Part shown: piece by piece, positions 27,215 through 36,953 of the stretch
Position numbering within the stretch: position 1 is the stretch's first letter
Layout: each line of letters opens with the position of its first letter
Source: Mesoterricola sediminis
GTDB taxonomy: Bacteria > Acidobacteriota > Holophagae > Holophagales > Holophagaceae
Assembly: GCF_030295425.1 (NCBI RefSeq)
Contig: NZ_AP027081.1
Span: 4,261,001 to 4,325,000, forward strand
Length of the DNA stretch: 64,000 bases
Reading direction: 5' to 3'
The notes under the pieces: generated by a model
The model's input: the letters and a program-made list of their open reading frames with translations, nothing else
The model's database searches: none
Told to the model about the DNA's origin: nothing
Position numbers and translations under genes: made by a program

Positions 27215-28972
27215 TCAGGAAGCCGCTTCGCCCAGGATCTCCCGCTCCAGGCTCTGGAGGCGCTTGATCCGCGCGAAGTGCCCGGGCTCCTGGGCGAGCT
27301 CCTGGGGGGTCCCCCGCTGGGCGGCGGCGCCGTCCTCGAGCACCAGCACCTGGTCGCACAACTCGGCCACGAAGACCCGGTGCGTGGCCAGCACCAGGGT
27401 GGTGTCCCCCAGGAAGCCGCGCAGGTTCTCCAGGATGCGGCTCTCCGTCTCCGCGTCCACGGCGGAGAGGGCGTCGTCCAGGATGAGGAGGCGGGGCCGG
27501 CGCAGCAGGGCGCGGGCCAGGGCCGTGCGCTGGCGCTCGCCGCCGGAGAGGATGACGCCGCGCTCGCCCACCACCGTGTCCAGCCCCCCGGGGAGCCGCC
27601 GGATCAGGTCGTCCAGGCACACGACGCGCGCCACCTCCCACAGGTCCTCCTCCGGGGCCCCGGGCCGGCCCAGGGCCAGGTTCTCGCGCAGGGAGAGGGA
27701 GAACAGGAAGGCCTCCTGCGGCACCCAGCCGATGCCGGCCCAGTGCGACCGCAGCCGCCCCTCGTCCAGGGGCGCCCCGTCCAGGAGGAGGCTGCCCCCC
27801 TGGAGGGTGCGGAGGCCGGCCAGCATCTGGAGCAGGACCGTCTTGCCCGAGCCGATGCCGCCCACCACCGCCAGCCGCGAGCCCGCGGCCAGGTCCAGGT
27901 CCAGGGGGCCGACGCCCCGGCCCGACTCGAAGCGGTGGACCGCCCCCTCCAGCTTCAGGGCCGCGGGACCCGCGGGCACCTCCACCTCGCCGGGGGCGGG
28001 GAGGAACGGGGTCGCGTCGTGGAGGACCTGGTCGATGCGCTCCTGCCCGGCGCGGCCGCGCTGGAAGAGGTTGGCGCTCCAGCCCAGGCTCATGATGGGC
28101 CAGGCCAGCGTGGCCAGGTAGCCCGTGAAGGCCGTGAGGTCGCCGAGGGTCAGCTGCCCCTTGAGCACCAGGGAGCCGCCGTAGGCCACCAGCACCAGGG
28201 CCGCCATGGCCGCGGTGAGGGCGGAGAGGGGCATGTAGGCCCCGTACAGCATGGTCTGGGCGATGCCCATGCGGGCCTGCTTCCGGCTCAGCCCCTCGAA
28301 GACCGACACCCGCAGGTCCTCGAGGCCGAAGGCCTGGACCACCTTCTCGCCGCTGATGGTCTCGTGGCTGAAGGTGTTGAGCTGGGAGTTGACCAGCTGG
28401 ATCTTCTGCTGGAGCCGGTGGCTCCATTTCCCGATCACGTAGAAGCCCCCCGCCAGGAGGGAGAAGGGCCCGATGACCGCCATGGCCAGGCGGGGGCTGG
28501 CGTGGAGCATCAGGAAGAAGGTCATGGGGAGCAGGCTCGCCGTCTGGAGCAGGCTCATGAGCCCGGGCCCCGTGGCCATGCGCACGGTGTTGACGTCGTC
28601 GCCCATCCGGCTCATGAGATCGCCGATCCGGCTCTGCTCGAAGAACGCGAAGGACCGCGCCAGGAGGGAATCGTACAGCTCCTGCCGCTGCAGGCGCTCC
28701 ACCTCCCGGGAGAGGCCGATGAGGATGTTGCGCATCAGGTACCGGCCGACCCCGGCCACGATGGTGAAGGCCAGCATCCAGGCCAGGGCCCGGCGGCTGG
28801 CCGGATAGGCCCCCGTCTCCAGGGCGTGCACAGCCCGGCCGCTCCAGTAGGGCACCCAGGCGGCCGCCAGGCTGCACAGGATCGTGGCCGAGAAACCCAG
28901 GACGAGGCTCCGCCGGTGGGGCGCCACCAGCTTCCACCACCAGGGCGCGCGAACGGATGAAGGTGCTGCCAC
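27215..28972 (-). CDS. ABC exporter, fused permease and ATPase
   Basis: Half-transporter of the MsbA/multidrug type with 585 residues. About six hydrophobic helices fill residues 20-320, with the exporter stretch FFEQSRIGDLMSRMGDDVNT. The ATPase domain has Walker A GGIGSGKT, Q-loop WVPQEAFLFS, signature LSGGERQR, Walker B LLILDDALS and H-loop ATHRV. It probably works as a dimer exporting a lipid or drug-like molecule; the substrate is not readable. A divergent peroxiredoxin gene starts 44 bases away. Confidence 0.92.
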   Translation of the reverse strand: MAAPSSVRAPWWWKLVAPHRRSLVLGFSATILCSLAAAWVPYWSGRAVHALETGAYPASRRALAWMLAFTIVAGVGRYLMRNILIGLSREVERLQRQELYDSLLARSFAFFEQSRIGDLMSRMGDDVNTVRMATGPGLMSLLQTASLLPMTFFLMLHASPRLAMAVIGPFSLLAGGFYVIGKWSHRLQQKIQLVNSQLNTFSHETISGEKVVQAFGLEDLRVSVFEGLSRKQARMGIAQTMLYGAYMPLSALTAAMAALVLVAYGGSLVLKGQLTLGDLTAFTGYLATLAWPIMSLGWSANLFQRGRAGQERIDQVLHDATPFLPAPGEVEVPAGPAALKLEGAVHRFESGRGVGPLDLDLAAGSRLAVVGGIGSGKTVLLQMLAGLRTLQGGSLLLDGAPLDEGRLRSHWAGIGWVPQEAFLFSLSLRENLALGRPGAPEEDLWEVARVVCLDDLIRRLPGGLDTVVGERGVILSGGERQRTALARALLRRPRLLILDDALSAVDAETESRILENLRGFLGDTTLVLATHRVFVAELCDQVLVLEDGAAAQRGTPQELAQEPGHFARIKRLQSLEREILGEAAS

Positions 28973-29016
28973 GTTTCCTCCCGGGATCAGTGTACCCTGC
29001 CCTGGTTGGAGGCCCC

Positions 29017-29487
29017 ATGATCCAGACCGGCACCCCCCTTCCTGCGTTCGCCCTCCAGGACGACCAGGGGACCACCGTCACCCCCCACACCCTCCAGGGT
29101 GCCTGGACCGTCCTGTACGTCTACCCCAAGGACGCCACCCCCGGCTGCACCACGGAGGCCTGCGACTTCCGGGACGCCTGGTCCCGGGTCCAGGCGGCGG
29201 GCGCCCGGGTCTACGGCCTGTCCCGGGACTCGGTGGCCTCTCATGTCAAATTCATCGAAAAGCAGGGCCTTCCCTTCCGGCTCCTCTCCGACCCCGACAA
29301 GACCCTCCTGGCCCCCCTGGGGGCCTGGGGCCGGAAGGTCATGTACGGCAAGGAGGTGGAGGGCATCATCCGCTCCACCTTCCTCGTCGATCCCGCGGGC
29401 GTCGTCCGCCACGTGTGGCCCAAGGTGAGCGTGAAGGGCCACGTGGAGGCGGTGCTGGCCAAGCTGGCCGAACTCAGTCGCCCATGA
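29017..29487 (+). CDS. bcp: Thioredoxin-dependent peroxiredoxin (PrxQ/Bcp type)
   Basis: Cytoplasmic peroxidase that reduces hydrogen peroxide and organic hydroperoxides with thioredoxin. The 156 residues contain YPKDATPGCTTEACDFRD, with the peroxidatic C44 and the resolving C49 five residues later, the PrxQ arrangement. The ATG at 29017 has TTGGAGG just upstream; an upstream in-frame start would add 20 unrelated residues. Its 3' end overlaps fabI by 14 bases on the opposite strand. Confidence 0.93.
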   Translation: MIQTGTPLPAFALQDDQGTTVTPHTLQGAWTVLYVYPKDATPGCTTEACDFRDAWSRVQAAGARVYGLSRDSVASHVKFIEKQGLPFRLLSDPDKTLLAPLGAWGRKVMYGKEVEGIIRSTFLVDPAGVVRHVWPKVSVKGHVEAVLAKLAELSRP

Positions 29488-30238
29488 TGCTGAAGCCGCC
29501 GTCCACGTAGAGCACCTGGCCGGTGACGCCCCGGGACAGGGGGCTCAGCATGAAGAGGGTGGCGTCGGCCACCTCCGCCGTCTCCGTGTCCCGCCGCAGC
29601 GGGGCGCGGTTGCGGTGGTGGCGCTGCATGCCGCCGAAGCCCGAGATGCCCGAGGAGGCCAGGGTCTTGATGGGGCCCGCCGAGACGGCGTTGACCCGGA
29701 TGCCCTGGGGGCCGAGGTCGCTGGCCAGGTAGCGTACGCTGGCCTCCAGGGAGGCCTTGGCCACGCCCATCACGTTGTAGTTGGGCACCACCCGGGTGCT
29801 GCCCAGGTACGAGAGGGCCACGACGGAGCCCCCCTCGCCCATGAGGCCCTGGGCGCTCTGGCAGAGGGCCGCGAGGGAGTAGGCGCTGATGTCGTGGGCG
29901 ATGCGGAAGTCCTCGCGCGTGGTGGCGACGAAGCTCCCCTCCAGGGCCGCGCGGGGCGCGTAGGCCACGGCGTGGACCAGGAAGTCCAGATGCCCCCAGA
30001 CCCGCTTCAGGAGTTCGAAGGTCATGAGGATCTGCTTGTCGGACGTCACGTCCATGGGAATGAGGATGGGATTCTCAAGACCCTCCGTCAGTTCGCGCAC
30101 GTTCTTGCCGAGGCGCTCGTTCTGGTAGGTGAAGGCCAGTTCGGCCCCCTCCTCCATCAGCCGCTGGGAGATCCCCCAGGCGATGGACCACTTGTTGGCG
30201 ACCCCCACCACCAAACCGCGCTTGCCTTTCATGAGCAT
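29474..30238 (-). CDS. fabI: Enoyl-ACP reductase (NADH), FabI type
   Basis: Last reductive step of each fatty-acid elongation cycle. The 254-residue SDR protein has the FabI-specific nucleotide motif VVGVANKWSIAWGI, LDFLVHAVAYAP, and the active-site pair in YLGSTRVVPNYNVMGVAK (Tyr-x6-Lys). GGGAGG five bases before the ATG at 30238 sets the start. FabI is the triclosan- and isoniazid-like target type; no FabK/FabV is seen here. Confidence 0.96.
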   Translation of the reverse strand: MLMKGKRGLVVGVANKWSIAWGISQRLMEEGAELAFTYQNERLGKNVRELTEGLENPILIPMDVTSDKQILMTFELLKRVWGHLDFLVHAVAYAPRAALEGSFVATTREDFRIAHDISAYSLAALCQSAQGLMGEGGSVVALSYLGSTRVVPNYNVMGVAKASLEASVRYLASDLGPQGIRVNAVSAGPIKTLASSGISGFGGMQRHHRNRAPLRRDTETAEVADATLFMLSPLSRGVTGQVLYVDGGFSIMGD

Positions 30239-30319
30239 GGCCGCCTCCCTTCCATTTGCGACAAAGGCTCAAAATACCCCAAACGGGTCCCGGGTGCCAC
30301 CTTGGCCTATACTCCCTGC

Positions 30320-31399
30320 ATGATCCGCCGGACCGCATTCCTCCTCCTGGCCGGCGCCCTCGGGGCGCAGGCGGCCTACTCCCCCCGCGTCGACCTGGAC
30401 GCCGGACGCTACCTGAAGGCCCAGGCCGAGGCCGACGCCGTCCTGGCCCGCGATCCCAACAACGCCCTGGCCCTCGCCGCCCGGAGCCAGGCGCTCACGG
30501 CCCTGGTGCGCCTCCCCGAGGCCCTGGCCGACGCCAACCGGGCCCTGGCCCTCCAGCCCGGCCTCGCCGACGGCTTCCTGGCGAGGGCCCTGGCCCGGGC
30601 CGGCCTCGCCCTCCAGCAGAAGAACCTCGGCACCCTCCGGGGCGTCTCCGCGGCCATGGACGACCTCCGCGCCGCCGTGAAGGCCGACCCCACCCTCGCC
30701 GCCGCCTGGATGGCCCTGGGCGTGGCCTACCAGCAGCTCCCGGGCATCCTCGGCGGTTCCACCCGCCGGGCCCATGCCTGCGCCGAGGCCCTGGACCACC
30801 TCAACCCCGTCAAGGGCGCCACCCTCCGGGGCACCGTCCTGGCCATGGACGGCGACTGGTCCGGCGCCGAGCGCGCCTTCGGGACCGCCTTCGCCATCGC
30901 CCCCCGCGATCCCGACCTCATCTACGCCTACCTGGACGCCCTCGGGAGCCGGGAGACCCGGAAGGCCCTGGGGGAGGAGGCCCAGAAGACCCGGCTCTCC
31001 CAGGAGGCCACCCGGCTCCTCCCCGCCGCGCGAAGCAACGCCCGGGCCCTCTCGGGCGTGTGCGACGCCCTGCTGGACGCGGGCCGGGGCCAGGAGGCCT
31101 GGGCCGCGGCCTCGGCGGCGATCCCCCACGCCGACGCCCCCAGCGTCCTGCGCCTGGAGCTCGGCAAGATCGCCGCCCGCAGCGGCGTCAACCGCGAGGC
31201 GGGCCTGGCCTCCCTCGACCAGGTGCTCCGGGAGCCCCTGGAAGGCGGCACCGGCGGCTACGGCACCGCCCACTGGCGGAAGGGGCAGATCCTGAAGGAC
31301 CTGGGCCGGAAGGCCGAGGCCCGGGCCGCGGCCCAGGCCGCCCTGGCCCTGGACCCGAAGGATTCCAGGGCCCAGAAGCTGCTCAAAGAAATTTCCTGA
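30320..31399 (+). CDS. Secreted TPR-repeat protein
   Basis: The 359-residue protein has a signal peptide (MIRRTAFLLLAGALGAQAAY) and is made of helical TPR-like repeats such as LARDPNNALALAARSQALTA and a last repeat WRKGQILKDLGRKAEARAAA. It is likely periplasmic and mediates protein contacts. There is no ribosome-binding site; TATACT ends 6 bases before the ATG, so the mRNA may be leaderless. The next gene starts 45 bases on, but functional linkage is not shown. Confidence 0.8.
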   Translation: MIRRTAFLLLAGALGAQAAYSPRVDLDAGRYLKAQAEADAVLARDPNNALALAARSQALTALVRLPEALADANRALALQPGLADGFLARALARAGLALQQKNLGTLRGVSAAMDDLRAAVKADPTLAAAWMALGVAYQQLPGILGGSTRRAHACAEALDHLNPVKGATLRGTVLAMDGDWSGAERAFGTAFAIAPRDPDLIYAYLDALGSRETRKALGEEAQKTRLSQEATRLLPAARSNARALSGVCDALLDAGRGQEAWAAASAAIPHADAPSVLRLELGKIAARSGVNREAGLASLDQVLREPLEGGTGGYGTAHWRKGQILKDLGRKAEARAAAQAALALDPKDSRAQKLLKEIS

Positions 31400-31443
31400 A
31401 AAGGCCATCCATGGCTGGCATGGTGGAATGAACCAGCCCGGCC

Positions 31444-32586
31444 ATGCCCATGAGCGCTTCCCCCATTCCCTTCAACCGTCCCGTCCCCGCCGGCCGGGAG
31501 GCGGAGCACCTCCAGGCCTGCCTGGCCTCCGGACGCTGGTGCGGCGACGGCCCCTGGACCCGCAAGGCCCAGACGATGCTGGAGGCCTCCCAGGGCTTCC
31601 GCAAGGCCCTCCTCACCCCCTCGTGCACCGCCGCCCTGGAGATGGCCGCCCTCCTCTCCGGGGTCGGTCCCGGCGACGAGGTCATCCTCCCTTCCTACAC
31701 CTTCGTCTCCACGGCCAACGCCTTCGCCCTGCGCGGGGCCAGGCTGGTGTTCGCCGACAGCCTCGCCACCCACCCCAACCTCGACGCCGCGGCCGTGGAA
31801 GCCCTGGTCACCCCCAGGACCCGGGTGATCGTGGCCATGCACTACGGCGGCACCGCCTGTGACATGGACGCCCTGGAGCGGCTCGCGGAGCGCCATGGGC
31901 TCCTTCTCGTCGAGGACGCGGCCCAGTGCATCGGCGCGCGCCACCAGGGCCGACCCCTGGGGAGCATCGGCGCCTTCGGGACCTTCTCCTTCCACGAGAC
32001 CAAGAACGTGGCCTGCGGAGAAGGCGGGGCGCTGGTCGTCAACGACCCCCGCTTCGACCTGAAGGCCGAGATCGTCCGGGAGAAGGGCACGAACCGCGCC
32101 GCCTTCTTCCGGGGGGAAGTCGACAAGTACGGCTGGGTGGACCTCGGATCCAGCTACCTGCCCTCCGAATTCGCCGCCGCCGTCCTGGTGGCCCAGCTCG
32201 AGGAGCTGGACCGGATCAACACCCGGCGCATCGCCCTCTGGGAGCGCTACCGCGAAGCCCTCGCCCCCCTGGCCCGGGCCGGCCGCATCGCCCTGCCCGA
32301 GCTGCCCGAAGGCCACGGCCACAACGGCCACGTCTTCTACGTCGTCACCCCCGACCTCGCAACCCGGACCCGCCTGATGGCCCACCTCAAGGCCGACGGC
32401 ATCAGCGCCGTGTTCCACTACCAGAGCCTCCACAAGAGCCCTTACTTCCAGGACCACCACGACGGCCGCCCCCTGCCCAACTCGGACCGGTTCTCCGATT
32501 GTCTGCTCAGGCTGCCTTTGTTCGCATCCCTGACCGACGAGGAGGTGGACCGGGTGGTGGCGTCGGTCACGGCGCACCTCTCCTGA
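31444..32586 (+). CDS. rffA: dTDP-4-oxo-6-deoxyglucose 4-aminotransferase (RffA/WecE type)
   Basis: PLP enzyme of the DegT/DnrJ/EryC1 family that converts dTDP-4-keto-6-deoxyglucose into a 4-amino-4,6-dideoxy sugar (dTDP-Fuc4N in E. coli). The 380 residues include VILPSYTFVSTANAFALRGA, LLLVEDAAQCIGA, and SFHETKNVACGEGGALVVN, where the Lys of HETKN should bind PLP, as in WecE. ATG codons at 31444 and 31450 are both possible. It heads a cluster of glycosyltransferase and acyl-group genes, and RmlA at the other end supplies dTDP-glucose. The stereochemistry of the product is not readable. Confidence 0.88.
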   Translation: MPMSASPIPFNRPVPAGREAEHLQACLASGRWCGDGPWTRKAQTMLEASQGFRKALLTPSCTAALEMAALLSGVGPGDEVILPSYTFVSTANAFALRGARLVFADSLATHPNLDAAAVEALVTPRTRVIVAMHYGGTACDMDALERLAERHGLLLVEDAAQCIGARHQGRPLGSIGAFGTFSFHETKNVACGEGGALVVNDPRFDLKAEIVREKGTNRAAFFRGEVDKYGWVDLGSSYLPSEFAAAVLVAQLEELDRINTRRIALWERYREALAPLARAGRIALPELPEGHGHNGHVFYVVTPDLATRTRLMAHLKADGISAVFHYQSLHKSPYFQDHHDGRPLPNSDRFSDCLLRLPLFASLTDEEVDRVVASVTAHLS

Positions 32587-32695
32587 ATACACCCGGCGGA
32601 AGGCCGAAGGGAGGCTTGGCCCAGGGGTTCCCCGTGCCGGCAGGACGGTTCTGTCATCATGGAGGGAAACCCGCCACCTTTATCCAAGGCCACGC

Positions 32696-34426
32696 ATGAC
32701 TTCCAGCAGTTCCGACCCCCAAGCCGGCCTCCGTCCGTCCCGCTTCCCCAGGGTCCTTGGGTGGGCGGCCCTGGCCATCCTCGGCCTCGCCTCCCTTCAT
32801 CTCGCCACCCACCGCATCCTGCAGGTGGACGAGGCCCAGCAGGTCAACCAGGCCTGCATCCTCGCCCGGGGTGAGGCCGCCCGGTATTTCGTCTACGCGC
32901 CCTTGCACCATCTGGGCCCCATGGCGTGGATCGCCAAGGCCTGCCACACCTCCAAGTCCCTCTTTCTCCTGAACCGCCTCCTCTACCTGGCGGTGTTCTG
33001 GGTCAACATCGCCCTGATTGGCAGGATCTGCGCGGGCGGGTGGCGGTCCCGGTCCATCCTGGGCTGGACGCTGGGCGCCGCGACGATCGTGCCCCTCTGG
33101 GACTATGGTTTCGAGATCCGCCATGACAACGTTCTGTTGACCGGGCTCCTCCTCGGTTGGCTCTGCCTGATGCGCCGGTGGCGCCACCCTTGGGCGGCCT
33201 TCCTCATGGCTGGCCCCCTGGCCGTTGCCCTCCAATTCCTGTCCTTCAAATCCTTCCTCTACTGGGCCCCCTTTCTCCTGGTCCTGCTGGTGGCGCCCCC
33301 GCCCTCCCTGGCCTCCATCCGGCCCTTGCGGCGTCTGGGCCTCCTGTTGGCGGGGTTGGGGGCGGGTCTGGTCGCCGTCCGGGGCATCTACGCGTTGAGC
33401 GGCGGCTGGCATGATGCGATCCAGGGATTCGGGATGGGGGTGGCCAGTTCCGTGGCCACCACCCGATTCTCGCCGCTGCCGGTGCTCGCTCGGCTTGCCC
33501 GCCAGGCCCCCCTGCTTGTGGCCGGCGGCCTGGGGCTCGCCCTTTCCTGGGCGCTGACCCGGCGGAAGGCCGGCAGCTCCACCTTGACCTGGGTGGCTCC
33601 CTTCCCCGAGTTGGCGCTCCTGGCCTTCCTGCTGGCGGCCTTCGTGGTCAACCCCACGCCCTTCCCCTACAACCTCGTCCTGTTCGCGCCCTTCCTCCTG
33701 GTCGCCAGCGCCGCCCTCCTCCGCGCACCCGAATGGGGCGTCCTGGCCTCCCGCCCCGTCCTGCCGGCGACGCTGGCCGTCCTCGCGGCGTGCCATCTGC
33801 TGCCCTTCCTCCTGCTGACGGCGAGGCACTTCGAGAAGACCCAGGACCGGCAGATCCGCATCCAGGAGGCGGCGGAAGCTCTGACCGATCCTGCGACCGA
33901 CCCCGTGTTCGACGGCACCGGCCTGGTCCCGACCCGTCACCCAGTCGGTTACCAGTGGCTGATTCATTCGATCACCTTGGGCCGGTTCAGGGATGGAACC
34001 TGGCCGTCCATCCTGTCCTTGCTGGAGTCCGATCCTCCCCCCGTCGTCATCCCCAACTACCGACTGGACAGCCTGAGCCAGGACGAGCAGGCCTTCCTAT
34101 CCGCCCACTACATCCCGGTCGCGGACGACCTGCTGGTCGCGGGCCAGGTGCTTCCCGCGGGCGCCACCACCTGGACGTGCCTCCACCCTGGCCGGTATCA
34201 GATCTTCCACGAAATCCAGCCCGGGGGCGTGGCCCAGCCCGGGGTGCTCAGGATCGACGGCAGGGACTATGCCAATCCCGTCATCCTTTACATGGACAAG
34301 GGCGATCACCGGGTGGAGTCCAGGGGGGCCACGAGGAAGGTGGTGGCCTGGATCGGGCCCCGGCTGACCACGATGCCGCAGCTCGAGCTCGGCGACCATC
34401 GCGAACTGTTCATCAACTGGTACTGA
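32696..34426 (+). CDS. Polytopic GT-C-type glycosyltransferase (ArnT/PMT-like)
   Basis: The 576-residue membrane protein has roughly ten or more hydrophobic segments up to residue ~380 and a soluble C-terminal part of ~190 residues. Early HRILQVDEAQQVNQA carries an acidic motif in the first periplasmic loop, as in GT39/ArnT enzymes that use lipid-phosphate sugars, and YGFEIRHDNVL is a second typical loop. It would transfer a sugar from an undecaprenyl-phosphate donor to an acceptor outside the cytoplasmic membrane. The acceptor is unknown. The soluble C-terminal domain, rich in beta strands, is not one I recognise. Confidence 0.7.
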   Translation: MTSSSSDPQAGLRPSRFPRVLGWAALAILGLASLHLATHRILQVDEAQQVNQACILARGEAARYFVYAPLHHLGPMAWIAKACHTSKSLFLLNRLLYLAVFWVNIALIGRICAGGWRSRSILGWTLGAATIVPLWDYGFEIRHDNVLLTGLLLGWLCLMRRWRHPWAAFLMAGPLAVALQFLSFKSFLYWAPFLLVLLVAPPPSLASIRPLRRLGLLLAGLGAGLVAVRGIYALSGGWHDAIQGFGMGVASSVATTRFSPLPVLARLARQAPLLVAGGLGLALSWALTRRKAGSSTLTWVAPFPELALLAFLLAAFVVNPTPFPYNLVLFAPFLLVASAALLRAPEWGVLASRPVLPATLAVLAACHLLPFLLLTARHFEKTQDRQIRIQEAAEALTDPATDPVFDGTGLVPTRHPVGYQWLIHSITLGRFRDGTWPSILSLLESDPPPVVIPNYRLDSLSQDEQAFLSAHYIPVADDLLVAGQVLPAGATTWTCLHPGRYQIFHEIQPGGVAQPGVLRIDGRDYANPVILYMDKGDHRVESRGATRKVVAWIGPRLTTMPQLELGDHRELFINWY

Positions 34427-34440
34427 TGGGCCTTTGAACC

Positions 34441-35424
34441 ATGTCCCCCCGTCCCTTCCTCCTGTCCATCGTCACCCCCGCCTACCGCTGCGAGGCCTGC
34501 ATCGAGGAGCTGTACCGGCGGGTCGTCGAGGCCGTCGGCGGCATCCCGGGCGCCTCCTTGGAACTGATCTTCGTCAACGACGGCAGTCCGGAACGGGACT
34601 GGGAGGTTATCAGCCGACTCGCCGACCTCGACCCGAGGGTCAAGGGGATCAACCTCTCCCGCAATTTCGGCCAGCACCACGCCATCGCCGCGGGCATGGA
34701 CCACGCCCAGGGGGACTGGATCGCCGTGATGGATTGCGACCTCCAGGACCAGCCCGAGGAGATTCCCAGGCTGTTCGAGCATGCCTGGAAGGAGGGCTGG
34801 GACGTGGTCTTCGCGCGCCGAATGGATCGCCAGGACACCTGGCTCAAGGTCTCCCTGTCCCGCTGCTTCAACCGGCTGGTCAACACCCTCAGCACCCTCC
34901 CCATCGACCCCGCCATCAGCAACTTCTCCATCGTCACCCGACAGGTCGCGGACAGCTACCGCCGCATGAGGGAGTGTTCCCGCTCCTACGGCCTGGGCAT
35001 CCTCTGGTGCGGCTACAAGGTGGGCTATGTGCCCGTGCGGCACGGCTCCCGCTTTGCCGGCGCATCGGCCTACAGTTTCGGTCGCTCCCTGCAGCTGGCC
35101 ATGGAGTCCATCACCTCGCTGTCCAACAAGCCGCTCCGGATGGCCATCAACCTGGGCTTCGGGATGGCGACGCTGGCCTTCCTGTACGGGATCTACCTGA
35201 TCATCCGGTACCTGTTCTGGGCCATTCCCGTGGCCGGATGGACCACCATCACCGTGTCCCTCTACTTCCTGTCCGGTGTCATCCTCGTCGTGCTCGGCAT
35301 CCTGGGCCTCTACCTCGGGAAGGTCTTCGACGAAGTCAAGGCCAGGCCCATCTACCTGGTCCGGGAGACCCGGAACGTGGACGGCACCCCGAATTGCGAC
35401 CAAGCCAACGGTCTGGAGGCGTGA
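34441..35424 (+). CDS. Membrane GT2 glycosyltransferase (ArnC/GtrB/DPM1-like)
   Basis: The 327-residue protein has a GT-A domain with LSIVTPAYRCEACIEELYRR, LIFVNDGSPERDW, NLSRNFGQHHAIAAGMDHA, and the metal-binding MDCDLQDQPEEIPRLF. Two hydrophobic hairpins follow (about 235-310). This is the ArnC/GtrB layout, in which a sugar nucleotide is used to load undecaprenyl phosphate on the cytoplasmic face. It lies 14 bases after the GT-C gene and overlaps the adenylation gene region, as part of one operon. Confidence 0.88.
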   Translation: MSPRPFLLSIVTPAYRCEACIEELYRRVVEAVGGIPGASLELIFVNDGSPERDWEVISRLADLDPRVKGINLSRNFGQHHAIAAGMDHAQGDWIAVMDCDLQDQPEEIPRLFEHAWKEGWDVVFARRMDRQDTWLKVSLSRCFNRLVNTLSTLPIDPAISNFSIVTRQVADSYRRMRECSRSYGLGILWCGYKVGYVPVRHGSRFAGASAYSFGRSLQLAMESITSLSNKPLRMAINLGFGMATLAFLYGIYLIIRYLFWAIPVAGWTTITVSLYFLSGVILVVLGILGLYLGKVFDEVKARPIYLVRETRNVDGTPNCDQANGLEA

Positions 35425-35426
35425 CC

Positions 35427-36953
35427 GTGGCCAGGACCCTGCTCGATTTCCTCGCTTCCGCCGCCCGCCCCGAGTGGGCGGACCGAGTCGCCCTTGTGGA
35501 GCCGAAACGCACCTTCACCTTCGCCCAGGTCCTCGCGGCGGCCCACGCCTATGGGGCCGCCATCCGGTCGCGGGGCCTCGACCTAGGGAGGCCGGTGGCG
35601 GTCTTCCTCCCCAAGTGCGCGGAGGTGGTGTTCGCGAACCTGGGCGGCATGCTGGCCGGCGCCATGTTCTCGAACCTGGACGTCAAGTCGCCGAACCGGC
35701 GCATCAAGAACATCCTCGACAACCTGGACCCGGCTCTGGTCGTGACGTCCAGAAGCCTGGCTTCCAGACTCCAGGAAGCCGGGCTGGAGCCCTCGCGCCT
35801 GCTCCTCCTCGAGGACCTGCCCGAAGGGCTGCCCGACGAGCGCCTGCCCCTCCCGGCGCGCGTCGATACGGATCCCGTCTGCATCATCAACACGTCCGGT
35901 TCCACGGGGACGCCGAAAGGCGTCGTCCTCCATCACCGGGGCACCGTCGATTTCATGGATTGGGTCTTCGATACCCTGCCGGTCGACGGCAGCGAGCGCA
36001 TCGGGAGCCTCTCGCCCTTCCACTTCGACATCTACCTCCTCGAGCTCTTCCTGTGCCTGGGCCGGGGGGCCACCCTCGTCCTCATTCCCGAATCCCACGC
36101 GGCCTTCCCCGCCGCCCTGATGGCGTTCCTGCGGGACATGCACATCAGCTTCCTGTTCTGGGTCCCCTCCATCCTGGTGGCGATCGCGAACCAGGGACTG
36201 CTCGAGGAGATTCCGCTTCCCGGCCTCCGGACGGTCTTCTTCGCGGGCGAGGTCTTCCCCACCCGCCATTTCAACCGTTGGCGGAAGGCCCTGCCCGGGG
36301 TCACCTGGGTCAATCTCTACGGCCCCATCGAGATCCACGTGGACTGCACCTACTTCATCGTCGACAGGGCCTTCGCGGACGACGAGCCCCTCCCCATCGG
36401 ATTCCCTTGCCGGAACACGGACATCCTCATCCTTGACGAGGAAGGCCGGTCCTGCCCCGATGGCCTCCAGGGAGAACTGTGCGTGCGGGGTTCCTCCCTG
36501 GCCCATGGGTACTGGAACGACCCGGAGAAGACCGCCAGGGCCTTCGTCCAGAATCCCCTGAACCGGGCCTACCCCGAGACCATCTACCGCACCGGCGACC
36601 TCGTCTGGCGGAATCCGCGCGGGGAGATCATGTTCGTCGGCCGGAAGGATTACCAGATCAAGCACCTGGGGTACCGGATCGAGCTCCCGGAGATCGAGCA
36701 CCAGGCCCTCCAGGTGCCGGGGGTGGCCCAGGCCTGCGTGCTCTACAACCAGGGACGGAAGGAGATCACCTTGTTCTACGAGGCCCAGGATCCTTCGGTG
36801 ACCCCGGCCAGGGTCCGCGCGGCCTTGGCGGAGGCCTTCCCCAAGTACATGGTTCCGACCGCCTACCATCCCATGGACGCCCTCCCCCGCAATCCGAACG
36901 GGAAGATCGACAGGAGCGGACTCGCCGCGGGCCTGGAGGGACCGGCCTCATGA
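35427..36953 (+). CDS. Free-standing amino-acid/acyl adenylation enzyme (DltA-like)
   Basis: ANL-superfamily enzyme that activates a carboxylic acid as an adenylate and loads it on a carrier protein. The 508 residues carry the usual core motifs: TSGSTGTPKG, FHFDIYLLELF (Asp at the position that binds an alpha-amino group in amino-acid-activating members), NLYGPIEIHVDC, YRTGDLV, GRKDYQIKHLGYRIE, and the catalytic Lys in NPNGKIDR. GGAGG lies 7 bases before the GTG at 35427. It is followed at once by an acyltransferase-like gene and an acyl carrier protein, the likely partner. The substrate is not determined. Confidence 0.88.
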   Translation: MARTLLDFLASAARPEWADRVALVEPKRTFTFAQVLAAAHAYGAAIRSRGLDLGRPVAVFLPKCAEVVFANLGGMLAGAMFSNLDVKSPNRRIKNILDNLDPALVVTSRSLASRLQEAGLEPSRLLLLEDLPEGLPDERLPLPARVDTDPVCIINTSGSTGTPKGVVLHHRGTVDFMDWVFDTLPVDGSERIGSLSPFHFDIYLLELFLCLGRGATLVLIPESHAAFPAALMAFLRDMHISFLFWVPSILVAIANQGLLEEIPLPGLRTVFFAGEVFPTRHFNRWRKALPGVTWVNLYGPIEIHVDCTYFIVDRAFADDEPLPIGFPCRNTDILILDEEGRSCPDGLQGELCVRGSSLAHGYWNDPEKTARAFVQNPLNRAYPETIYRTGDLVWRNPRGEIMFVGRKDYQIKHLGYRIELPEIEHQALQVPGVAQACVLYNQGRKEITLFYEAQDPSVTPARVRAALAEAFPKYMVPTAYHPMDALPRNPNGKIDRSGLAAGLEGPAS

